Source: Tillandsia leiboldiana (Eukaryota > Streptophyta > Magnoliopsida > Poales > Bromeliaceae). Taken from it: 64,000 nucleotides of DNA. The DNA is taken from assembly GCA_029204045.2 (NCBI GenBank), contig CM055065.1:12537024-12601023 (forward strand), given 5' to 3'. The position numbers and the translations under genes were made by a program. Below the pieces are notes generated by a model. The model saw nothing but the letters and a program-made list of their open reading frames with translations. It ran no database searches and was not told the DNA's origin. This document shows, piece after piece, positions 34,971 to 45,825 of this stretch (position 1 is its first letter; the number at the start of each line of letters is the position of its first letter).

Positions 34971-35700
34971 TCCGTATCCTTCTAATTTCTGTTTATTATG
35001 CATATGCTTAAATCCTTCTGTTGTGCAGGTTTTTAAGTTTTAATTTGAGTTTTTAGTTCTCGAACTTAAACTGTTAACCATTCTCCACTTATGTAATTTT
35101 TGGCTTTATTTGTGACAAAAAGGGGGAGAGAGTTAGAGAGAACTTTGAACAATGAGAGAGTTTAGAACAATGATTGAACAATGAATGATGAAATATCAAG
35201 GTAAGTATGATCTCTACAATGAATGATGATCAAGGTAAGTATGATCTCAACTTCAACTTTTGGTTTTTCATCTTGTGATTGTTTGCATGTCTCGACTAAC
35301 TATTCGACTAACTATTTGGGCATGTAATATAACTAACAAGTTGATGTTGGACTAACATTTTGTGACATTTGGTTTTTGAATGCATAGAAGATATGTTGGT
35401 TTTTGACTATGATTCTCTCACATATCTGAATTCTCAAATGTCATGATGATTAGATAAACTCTATCTCTGTACTAGGTTTTATATGCTAAATATTCTTGAG
35501 GTATCTAACGATCTCTTTTTGTCAAGAATGATTTCTTTGTGCAGAGAGTACAGATGTCTAAGTCTAGAGTCTGTTTTAGGAGTTTATCTCATGTTTTTAA
35601 ATTTTTGGATCTCCATTGTAAATTTTTGTTGTATGGTGATAGCAACAAAAATATCTTTTTGAATTTTCTTTAGGGATCTATGTTTTGTCACGAAACCGCC
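34971..35700 (+). other. Element E 3' untranslated region with a second purine tract
   Basis: Non-coding. ACAAAAAGGGGGAGAGAG at about 35115-35132 resembles the true polypurine tract and is likewise preceded by a GTGAC/GTCAC motif. Short direct repeats containing CAAGGTAAGTATGATCTC occur at about 35196 and 35234. Confidence 0.65.
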
Positions 35701-35712
35701 AAAGGGGGAGAT
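35701..35712 (+). other. Polypurine tract of element E
   Basis: AAAGGGGGAGAT directly before the 3' LTR at 35713, the usual primer for plus-strand DNA synthesis. Confidence 0.88.
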
Positions 35713-37057
35713 TGTTACGGAATTTGAGTTGGCGTAGTTTCGTGAAAGTCTCAAGTCTTGAAGATTGAAGGTGAAGAAAGTTGGATCATTTAACTCAATC
35801 TCAAGAAAGAAGAATTCAAAAGGATCAGGTATGTTTAACTAAAGATTTTGTGTGATCCGAATACTTCTTGTAGTGTAGAAACACTTGGAAGAATCTTTCA
35901 TTGCATAAAAATCAAAAACTATTCTTGGGACATGTTCAGGATCCGGATCAGGTTGTTCGATCCGGATCCCGAAGGTGGTTCGTTCATACACCAGTTCAAT
36001 CCGGATCGTAGTCTCTTGATCCGGATCCCGAACAGTGAGTTTACCATTTTCCTTGAACGATCCGGATCATGCTTCGCAATCCGGATCCCGAACGTTGATG
36101 TTTGGTAAACTGTATGAACGATCCGGATCATGCACTTCGATCCGGATCCCGAACCTTCGTTTTTCTGGAACTGGCTGACTCGTTACGACGATCCGGATCA
36201 CAGCTAGTCCGATCCGGATCGCCGTCCGTAAAATTTCCAGAAATGTTAGGTTTTTGGTTCTTATCTCCTTCCTAGGGTTTCTAACCTATAAATACACCCT
36301 ATGACTCTTTTTCTAGGGTGAATCCACATAGTCTTTAGCCGTCATTTTCATATAACATTTTATACGGCTATAGATCCACATATAGAGAAGAAAGGAAATC
36401 ATTAGAGAATACTCTATGTTTCTTCATCTATATTGATTAGTTTGATTCTAGGTTTTAATACTCACATCTTGAGTTGAATCAAACTAATTAATACTTAGAT
36501 GGTATTTCCGATCTATCTTTGATCTAAGTATTCGGCGGATCATCACCACCCAAAACAACGATTTACCCCAAAAATCGGCGCGTGGATTCGCGTGTCCTTG
36601 TGGATTCAAGGTTCAACCGCTCTCGTGGATTCGGAGCGAGGCACGTTCGTGGATTCGAAGGGTGCTATTGGGTGAAGACCGTGGATTCGGTCGGACGTCG
36701 TGGATTCGACGTTGGACGCCGTGGATTCGGCGTTGGGCGCAGATCGTGGATTCGAGAAGCGTCGCGGAGCGAGTGGAGAAGATCCTCTAGGAGCGTATGG
36801 AAAAGGTTGAGTCGTAAGTGTGTACGGTAAATCACCTTGTATGTGTTTTAATTCTAGTGGATTTCTGCCGTGTTATCGGTCCCGTGGTTTTTTACTCCGG
36901 TGATGGAGTTTTCCACGTAAAAATCTTGCGTATTATTTTTATTTCCGCATTGGGTTTTATCGCAACGATTTTTTTGAGTGTTTATACGTTTACACCTATT
37001 CACCCCCCTCTAGGTGTTTTTTCCCCTATTTAGATCCGTATTACATATAACCCAACA
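35713..37057 (+). repeat. 3' LTR of copia element E
   Basis: 1345 bp, same length as the 5' LTR. GATCCGGATC pairs at 35940-36220, TATA box near 36287, hairpin array 36579-36761. AAATG follows at 37058-37062. Confidence 0.96.
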
Positions 37058-38430
37058 AAATGTAGGAAATTTGAAGAATATTTGATTCAACTAGCTCTCT
37101 AAGAAAATGATATCTAAGTTCAATGTGTTTTGTTCTTGAGTGCAACACAGGGTTTTTTGAAATGTTTATAGCACTAGTGTTGTCACATAAAACAGTTACC
37201 GAAGTTGCTGAAATCCGGAAGTCGCTCAACACGCTTTTCATCCAAATGAGTTGAGTTGAACAACTACCCGCTGAGATGTATTCCGCTTCGGCAGTCGAGA
37301 GTGCAATGCAGTTTTGCTTTTTACTATGCCATGCAACAAGGCAATGGCCAAGATAAAAACATGCACCACTCGTACTTTTCCGATCATCCACAGATCCTGC
37401 CCAATCGGCATCTGAGTATCCAATAATATCTAGACTTGTTCCCATAGGATACCAAATTCCGAAATTAATGGTTCCTTTGATGTACCGGATGATCCGTTTC
37501 ACCGCTTTCAGGTGAACCTCCTTTGGTGCTGATTGATATCTCGCGCAAATGCCAACACTAAAGGATATGTCCGGGCGACTAGCTGTGAGGTAGAGTAGAC
37601 TTCCAATCATGCTGCGATAAAGTTTCTCGTCTACATTCTCACTAAGAGATTCACTTCCTAATCCCTTATTGCTAGTTCCCATAGGAGTAGGAAAATCTTT
37701 AGAATCTTCTAATCCGAATTTCTTTACCAACTCCTTTGCATACTTGGATTGACACAGATGGATGCCTTCACCATTTTGTTTCACCTGCAATCCAAGAAAG
37801 TATGTCAGTTCGCCCATCATAGACATCTCAAATTCGCTTTCCATGGTTTCTGCGAATTTAGAAGCATCATTATCCTTTGTTGCTCCAAATACAATGTCAT
37901 CGACATAGATTTGTGCAACAATGAAGTTATCTTGATAATGCTTCACAAAGAGAGTCCTGTCTGCTCCCCCTCGAGTATAGCCCTTCTCCAAAAGGTGCTT
38001 TGTCAACCTTTCGTACCACGCTTGCGGTGCTTGTTTTAAACCGTAAAGAGCATTTTTCAAACGAAAAACATGGTTAGGTAGTTTACAGTCTACAAAACCT
38101 TTCGGTTGAGCCACATAAACTTCCTCATTTAAAAACCCATTTAAAAACGCGCTCTTAACGTCCATTTGAAAGAGTTTTATTTTAAAGTGACAAGCAATAG
38201 CGAATAAGATACGAATGGACTCGAGTCTAGCTACAGGGGCGAAAGTTTCATCAAAGTCTATACCTTCTATTTGAGAGTAGCCTTGAGATACCTAAACGTG
38301 CTTTGTTCCTGATGATGGTACCATCCTCATTTTTCTTGTTCTTGAAAATTCATTTAGTACCGATCACATTGTGTTGCTTCGGAGGCGTCGTTAATTCCCA
38401 GACTTTGTTGCGTTCAAACTGATGGAGCTC
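37058..38430 (-). pseudogene. Reverse transcriptase-RNase H of element C, interrupted by E
   Basis: The frame is open from 38165 to the E insertion at 37058 and covers the RT palm (QMDVKSAFLNG at its start, YVDDIVFGA intact) and RNase H (DADWAGSVDDRKST, TAEAEYIS, CDNTSAI). The tail lies at 26773-26875. Upstream, a frameshift near 38287 and a Trp-to-stop (TGA) change near 38351, shared with D, break the RT N-terminus. Confidence 0.9.
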
Positions 38431-38433
38431 TTC

Positions 38434-39486
38434 CTACATTGCTTCAATCCAGTAGTCATCCTGAAGAGCTTCATCGACATTCTTTGGTTCGATCATGGAA
38501 ACGTAACAAGCGAATCCACAAACCAACTGTCTCCGAGTTTTGACTCCTTCTTGTGGGTCTCCAATGATGTTTGATTCAGGATGATCCTTGGAGATGAGTA
38601 ACGTTTGATGTAATGGAGTACTCGGAGGTACATGAGATGATTCCTGCACATCAGATAAACTTGAAGAACCATTAGATGCATCATTAATATTGGAAGTATT
38701 ATCATGAGAAGATGCGTTTACAGGAGTATCATCATCAAGAGAGATATCAGGGGTAGATTTATCAGATACAAAGTGAAAAGCTTCATCTACTTTAACATTT
38801 ATGGATTCTATGATCGTATTAGATTCCAAGTTAAATACCTGATATGCTCTACTATTTGCAGAATAACCCAAGAAAATTCCTTCGTCACTTCGAGAGTCAA
38901 ATTTTCCAAGATTTTCGCGGTCACGTAAAATGTAACACCGACTCCCAAAGATGCGAAAATATTTGATGTTGGGTTTTCTACAACACCATAGTTCATATGG
39001 TGTATTTAACGTTCCCGGGCGCAAATAAACTCAATTAATAACATAGATTGCAGTGTTCACAGCTTCAGCCCAAAAATGTAGCGGTAAATTCCGGCTGTGA
39101 AGCATAACACGTGCTATCTCTTGTACAACCCTGTTTTTGCGCTCGACTACACCATTCTGTTGAGGTGTATAGGGTGCTGAGAATTCATGTTTAATGCCAT
39201 TGGAAGTGCAAAAGTCAATGAATTTTGAATTTATGAATTCTCTACCACTATCACTTCTAACACGAATGATCTTTTCACTCTTTTCAATCATAATACGAAG
39301 GCAAATCTTGTGAAAAGAATCAAAAGTATCAGCTTTCTCTTTTAAAAATGCTACCCAAGAATACCTAGAGAAATCATCAACCAATAAGAAAATATACCAT
39401 TTACCTCCCAAGGATGGTTGACGTGTCGGCCCCATAAGATCCATATGCAATAATTCCAAGGGCCGTTTGGTACCGACGTGATTCAA
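38434..39486 (-). pseudogene. Integrase catalytic core and C-terminus of element C
   Basis: One frame with a TGA near 39031 where D has CGA, then open to TAG at 38434 (CAG in other copies). All three catalytic acids are visible: Asp in LLHMDLMGPT, Asp in VRSDSGREF, Glu in PQQNGVVERK. The N-terminal HHCC zinc domain and the whole protease are absent; the frame begins directly after the gag end with the same junction as D. Confidence 0.88.
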
Positions 39487-41511
39487 GGATGAAAGAAGAA
39501 TTCACCTTTGCATACCCAAACCTTTTGAGTTTTGGTGTACGTCGGAAATGATTGTGAGGTTGATACCTTTGGTGAAAGCGTCTTGTTTGATCCATTGCTT
39601 TTCCTTGACGTCGTCGTCTTGTTTGATGAACTACCGAGGCTTTTTTCCTTTCGAATAATTTGCATTTCCTTTCCGAGGAATTACCCTTTTGGTAGTCGTT
39701 GCAAGAAGTGCTTGAGTTGACCGTTTGGCTCCCATCTTGCAATTTCTCCTTATGTGCCCAGCAAAATTACAACGAAAACATACCTTAGTGCTTGACGATT
39801 CCGAGGAGGATGAAGTAGGCTTGTTGTCGTTGCTTGTCGTGAATTCCAGTGTCGGAGGAGGAGATACCGGCTGAGGCACAAAGACTGTCCCAACCGAACT
39901 AAAATTGTCTTCAGTTCGATTGTATCCGAGGCCGAACTTGTTTGATTGACCAAGACCAAGAAGCTTATCCAACTTACTCCTTCCTGATGAAAATCGCTGT
40001 AAGTCATCCTTGAGTTGGAGAATGGTCTCTGTCATTTCCAATTTTTCCTGTCGAGCCTCGTCGTTGAGCTTCAAGAAGTAATTCGCTTTGTTCACCATAT
40101 CTACATAATTCTTCTCGAATTGCTCATTGGACTCTTGAAGTAAAGCATTTGCTTTTATCAGATTATCCCTTTCCACTTCAAGATCGGTCGAGAGAGAAGT
40201 TACCCTTTTTACTTCTTCTTCGAGATCCTGCAATCTCCCTCTCAACCCCTTGTTTTGCTTAGCCAGTTTTTTTGAATCCCTCAAAAGTCTGTGGTAGGCT
40301 AGAGCAAAATCTTCACCTTCCGAATTATCCGATTCATCGTCCGTTGTAATCTTTTCAACAGTGGAGTTGGACAATGACTCGGATGTACTTGCCATTAAGC
40401 ACATGAAGGGTGAAGATGTGGACGCGTGGAACGCTATTGCGTTATCTTCTTCATCACTTGACGATGACTCATTTGACGATGAGGTGTCATCCCAAGTGAC
40501 GGCATGCATCGCCTTCTTCTTGGACGGATTCTTATTTGGACATTCCGTTGAGATATGGCCGTATCCTCGGCACTTGAAGCATTGGACTTGTCCTTCTGTG
40601 CTTTTCTTATCCTTAGAAAAACCCTCTTGCTTTCTTGACTTGTAACTTGAAGAACCCTTGCCTTTCTTCCACTTTCCGAATGATGGAGTTTTGCTTGAAT
40701 TACCCCTTCGAAAATTTCGGCGAAACTTCCTTGTCAAGAGAGCGAGCTGCTTCTCAAAGTCCTCCATAGATAGGTTCTCGTCATCGCCTGAGGAGGATGA
40801 ATCCGCGTCTTCTTATTTTGTTGTTTTCAAGGCATAACCTGAATACTTAGAAGAGGATGCCTTTCCCGAAGAATAGTTAGTAGGAAATGTCATTTCATAT
40901 GTTTGTAAAGAACCAACTAATTCTTCTACACGGATTTCGTCTGGGTGTTTAATAGTTTCAATGGCTGTAACCTTGGAACGAAATCTTTCAGGAAGAGTTC
41001 TTAATATTTTTCTTACGACTTTAAATTCTGGAATCTTCTCTCCCAAGTTAGCACATGAGTTTACGATGTCTTGCAATCGTGTGTAATAGTCTGTGAACGA
41101 TTCATTTTCTGCCATGAAAATAGAGTCAAACTTGCTCGTAAGCATTTGCAGTTTCTGAATCTTCACAAGGTTAGTTCCCTTATGCGTAACTTGAAGAACA
41201 TCCCAAATTTCTTTCGCAGTCTCACATGCCGAGACGCGAGAGAACTCTATTTGAGACAAAGCATTAAATAGAGCATTAATCCCTTTGCCATTGTAAGAAG
41301 AAAAATCTATCTCTTCCTTGGTCCATTTCGACCTAGGTTTGATGGTGCGAACATCACCAATAAATTCAATTGGATTAGACCATCCTAATTCAATTGATTG
41401 CCACACTCGTTCGTCGATGGAAATTAAAAAGGCTTTCATCCGTACTTTCCAGTACGCATAATTTGTTCTATCGAAGAACGTAGGTCTGTTGATGTTTCCA
41501 CCTTCAACCAT
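39483..41511 (-). pseudogene. Gag of element C, one stop and one frameshift
   Basis: Starts at 41511 with MVEGGNINRP. It is interrupted after 232 codons by TAA at 40813 (GAA in D), continues in frame to about 39648, and shifts frame by one extra A in a homopolymer before ending at 39483. It has two CCHC knuckles (CFKCRGYGHISTEC and CFRCNFAGHIRRNC) on either side of a coiled coil, as in D. Confidence 0.9.
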
Positions 41512-41530
41512 TGTTTACAACCCTATTCCC

Positions 41531-41542
41531 GCTCTGATACCA
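41531..41542 (-). other. Primer-binding site of element C
   Basis: Minus-strand TGGTATCAGAGC, next to the 5' LTR starting at 41545. Confidence 0.9.
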
Positions 41543-41544
41543 CT

Positions 41545-42820
41545 TGTTGGGTTATGTATAATTGGATCTAAATAGGGAAAAAAAACACCTGGAGGGGGGT
41601 GAATAGGTGTAAACACTAAACACTCAAAAAACTTTGCGATATAAAACCCAATGCGGAAAAATAAATAACACGCAGAGATTTTTACGTGGAAAACTCCAAA
41701 CCGGAGTAAAAAACCACGGGACCGATAACACGGTGAAATCCACTAGAATTAAACACGTACAAGGTGATATACCGTACTCACAAACGACTCAACCTTTTCC
41801 ATACGCTCCTAGTTGATCTTCTCCGCTCGCTCCACGACGCTTCTCGAATCCACGATCTGCGTCCAACGCCGAATCCACGACGTCCGACCGAATCCACGGT
41901 CTTCACCCAGTAGCACGCTTCGAATCCACGAACGTACCTCGCTCCGAGTCCACGCGCCGATTTGGGATAAATCGTTGTTTTTGGGTGGTGATGATCCGTC
42001 GAATACTTAGATTAGAAATAGATCAGAAATACCATCTAAGTATTCATTGATTTGATTCTACTCAAAATATGAGTATGAAAACCTAGAATCAAATCAATCA
42101 ATATAGATGAAGAAACATAAGATTTAATCTATTGATTTCCTTTCTTCTCTATATGTGGATTTATATGGCCGTTTTTGATTTAATAAGATAATGCGGCCTT
42201 TTTCGTCGTTCCCCTAAAAGATGAATTAAAGGGTCTATTTATAGGTTAGAAACCATTGGAAGAAGATAAGAATCAAAAACTATCATTTTCTGGAATTTTA
42301 CATGACGACGATCCGGATCAGATTTCGGCGATCCGGATTGCAGTAACGAGACAGACAGTTTCCAGAAAAACAAAGGTTCGGGATCCGGATCGAAGTGCCT
42401 GATCCGGATCGTTCATACAGTTTCACCAAACACCAACGTTCGGGATCCGGATTGGAATGCCTGATCCGGATCGTTCATAAATCATGGTAAAACCAGTGTT
42501 CGGGATCCGGATCAAAGGAGGCTACGATCCGGATTGAACTTGTGTATGAACGAACACCCTTCGGGATCCGGATTGGAAAGTCTGATCTGGATCCTGAACA
42601 TGTCCCATGTCCAGTTTTTGATATTTATGCAAGTAAAAATTCATCCAAGTGTTTCTACACTATAAGAAGTATTCGGATCACCAAAAATAATTAGTTAAAC
42701 ATACCTGATCCTTTTGAATTCTTCTTTCTTGAGATTGAGTTAAATGATCCAACTTTCTTTATCTTCAATCTTCAAGACTTAACCGAATTCACGAAATACG
42801 CCAACTCAAATTCCGTAACA
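41545..42820 (-). repeat. 5' LTR of copia element C
   Basis: 1276 bp, flanked on the right by TACAT. The hairpin array (41838-41956) has lost 44 bp relative to the left LTR, removing two repeat lengths by recombination between units. GATCCGGATC pairs lie at 42310-42593, one mutated to GATCTGGATC. Confidence 0.93.
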
Positions 42821-42825
42821 TACAT

Positions 42826-43298
42826 GTGGTAGCTGCACACAGTACTCGGACGACCGAGGTGGTAGCTCTTTCCTCCATGTTGTGGTAGTTTTCACACTCC
42901 TCATTGGGATGTAACTCTTTCCACATCTTTTGAGCATAACACTTTTTCTTTGACTCCCCCTCAATTGGCTATCAATTATTTAAGATATAAAGTATTCAAC
43001 CAAACATTGATCTCGATTTCATACTCGACTAAATAGTCAAATAAGATAATAACTATACCAAGAGATCATTGAGAGAGAAATTGACTTTGATCAAAACAAA
43101 GATGATTTAATTGACATAAATGATCATTGCATCAAATGAAATATTATGATATCCACGGCATAATAAATTTCTATACATATAAAAAGATGCAGTTAAAGTC
43201 AATAAAACTAATGCTCAATTAATGTTCTATGACTAAGCATAGATAATGAACAAAAACACAAAAACAAAACCTACCCTAAGCAAGAGTTTCAAAAGAGG
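42826..43298 (-). other. Element D non-coding spacer 3' of pol, interrupted by element C
   Basis: No ORF. Contains GTGGTAGCTGCACACAGTAC-type text and the minus-strand tract GAGGGGGAGTC near 42955, like the same region in C and E. Confidence 0.65.
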
Positions 43299-44930
43299 TT
43301 ATTTCAAGGAAAGCATTCCAATTTCTTTACGCAAATGAATAAAACGTTTTTGATCCAAAGGTTTTGTTAAAATGTCAGCTAATTGATCTTCAGTTGAAAT
43401 TTAGGAAATTTGAAGAATATTTGATTCAACTAGCTCTCTAAGAAAATGATATCTAAGTTCAATGTGTTTTGTTCTTGAGTGCAACACATGGTTTTTTGAA
43501 ATGTTTATAGCACTAGTGTTGTCACATATAACAGTTACCAAAGTTGCTGAAATCCGGAAGTCGCTCAACACGCTTTTCATCCAAATGAGTTGAGTTGAAC
43601 AACTACCCGCTGAGATATATTCCGCTTCGGCAGTCGAGAGTGCAATGCAGTTTTGCTTTTTACTATGCCATGCAACAAGGCAATGGCCAAGATAAAAACA
43701 TGCACCACTCGTACTTTTCCGATCATCCACAGATCCTGCCCAATCGGCATCTGAGTATCCAATAATATCTAGACTTGTTCCCATAGGATACCAAATTCCG
43801 AAATTAATGGTTCCTTTGATGTACCGGATGATCCGTTTCACCGCTTTCAGGTGAACCTCCTTTGGTGCTGATTGATATCTCGCGCAAATCCCAACACTAA
43901 AGGATATGTCCGGGCGACTAGCTGTGAGGTAGAGTAGACTTCCAATCATGCTGCGATAAAGTTTCTCGTCTACATTCTCACTAAGAGATTCACTTCCTAA
44001 TCCCTTATTGCTAGTTCCCATAGGAGTAGGAAAATCTTTAGAATCTCCTAATCCGAATTTCTTTACCAACTCCTTTGCATTCTTGGATTGACACAGATGG
44101 ATGCCTTCACCATTTTGTTTCACTTGCAATCCAAGAAAGTATGTCAGTTCGCCCATCATAGACATCTCAAATTCGCTTTTCATGGTTTCTGCGAATTTAG
44201 AAGCATCATTATCCTTTGTCGCTCCAAATACAATGTCATCGACATTGATTTGTGCAACAATGAAGTTATCCTGATAATGCTTCACAAAGAGAGTCCGATC
44301 TGCTCCCCCTCGAGTATAGCCCTTCTCCAAAAGGTGCTTTGTCAACCTTTCATACCACGCTCGTGGTGCTTGTTTTAAACCGTAAAGAGCCTTTTTCAAA
44401 CGAAAAACATGGTTAGGTAGTTTACAGTCTACAAAACCTTTCGGTTGAGCCACATAAACTTTCTCATTTAAAAACCCATTTAAAAACGCGCTCTTAACGT
44501 CCATTTGAAAGAGTTTTATTTTAAAGTGACAAGCAATAGCGAATAAGATACGAATGGACTCGAGTCTAGCTACAGGGGCGAACGTTTCATCAAAGTCTAT
44601 ACCTTCTATTTGAGAGTAGCCTTGAGCAACTAAACGTGCTTTGTTCCTGATGATGGTACCATCCTGATTTTTCTTGTTCTTGAAAATTCATTTAGTACCG
44701 ATCACATTGTGTTGCTTCGGAGGCGTCGTTAATTCTCAGACTTTGTTTCGTTCAAACTGATGGAGCTCTTCCTGCATTGCTTCAATCCAGTAGTCATCCT
44801 GAAGAGCTTCATCGACGTTCTTTGGTTCGATCAAGGAAACGTAACAAGCGAATCCATAAAGCAACTGTCTCCGAGTTTTGACTCCTTCTTGTGGGTCTCC
44901 AATGATGTTTGATTCAGGATGATCCTTGGA
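43299..44930 (-). pseudogene. Reverse transcriptase-RNase H of element D, decayed
   Basis: The longest open part is 43401-44504. Two upstream Trp codons have become TGA (near 44691 and 44752), and a stop near 43401 cuts the RNase H end; the original stop is at 43299-43301. The catalytic YVDD reads NVDD (codon at 44244-44246), which should abolish or greatly lower polymerase activity. RNase H residues DADWAG, TAEAEYIS and CDNTSAI remain. Confidence 0.9.
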
Positions 44931-44978
44931 GATGCGTAACGTTTGATGTAATGGAGTACTCGGAGGTACATGAGATGA

Positions 44979-45825
44979 TTACTGCACATCAGATAAACTT
45001 GAAGAACCATTAGATGCATCATTAATATTGGAAGTATTATCATGAGAAGATGCATTTACAGGAGTATCATCATCAAGAGAGATATCAGGGGTAGATTTAT
45101 CAGATACAAAGTGGAAAGCTTCATCTACTTTAACATTTATGGATTCTATGATCGCTTTAGATTCCAAGTTAAATACCCGATATGCTCTACTATTTGTAGA
45201 ATAACCCAAGAAAATCCCTTCGTCACTTCGAGAGTCAAACTTTCCAAGATTTTCGCGGTCACGTAAAATGTAACACCGACTCCCAAAGATACGAAAATAT
45301 TTGATGTTTGGTTTTCTACAGAACCATAGTTCATATGGTGTATTTAAAGTCCCCGGGCGCAAATAAACTCGATTAATAACATAGATTGCAGTGTTCACAG
45401 CTTCAGCCCAAAAATATAACGGTAAATTCCGGCTCTGAAGCATAACACGTGCCATCTCTTGTACAACCCTGTTTTTGCGCTCGACTACACCATTCTGTTG
45501 AGGTGTATAGGGTGCTGAGAATTCATGTTTAATGCCATTGGAAGTGCAAAAATCAATGAATTTAGAATTTATGAATTCTCCACCTCTATCACTTCTAACA
45601 CGAATGATCTTTTCATTATTTTCAATCATAATACGAAGGCAAATCTCGTGAAAAAATCAAAAGTATCAGCTTTCTCTTTTAAAAATGCTACCCAAGAATA
45701 CCTAGAGAAATCATCAACCAATAAGAAAATATACCATTTACCTCCCAAGGATGGTTGACGTGTCGGCCCCATTAAATCCATATGCAGTAATTCCAAGGGC
45801 CGTTTGGTACCGACGTGGTTCAAGG
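44979..45825 (-). pseudogene. Integrase catalytic core of element D, one frameshift
   Basis: It starts after the gag stop with NHVGTKRPLELLHMDLMGPT. One base is missing near 45650 compared with C, shifting frame, and the protein resumes at 45629. Catalytic Asp, Asp and Glu are all present (HMDLMGP, RSDRGGEF, PQQNGVVERK), followed by the C-terminal region with FGSRCYI and FLGYS. The zinc domain and protease are missing upstream. Confidence 0.9.

Larger units (their letters stand above)
26876..37057 (+). mobile_element. Copia element E (SIRE/Maximus-like), complete, youngest of the nest
   Basis: 10,182 bp with two 1345-bp LTRs (26876-28220, 35713-37057) that differ at only about ten positions by eye, flanked by AAATG at 26871-26875 and 37058-37062. 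PBS 28223-28234, gag, RT-RNase H, env-like ORF and polypurine tract follow in order. Protease and all of integrase are deleted (junction near 30251), and gag and RT each carry one CGA-type-to-TGA stop, so the copy moved in trans. It lies in the RNase H region of element C in the opposite orientation. Confidence 0.96.
13310..42820 (-). mobile_element. Copia element C (SIRE/Maximus-like), complete, split by three insertions
   Basis: A minus-strand element with LTRs at 13310-14629 and 41545-42820, flanked by TACAT at 13305-13309 and 42821-42825. After removing two solo LTRs, element E and their duplications, about 10.18 kb remains, matching E. The right LTR is 44 bp shorter because part of the hairpin array is deleted. 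About 22 other LTR differences are visible (near 1.7 percent). Gag and pol are broken, but the env-like ORF is open. The internal env promoter seen in D and E has been lost by deletion. Confidence 0.93.
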
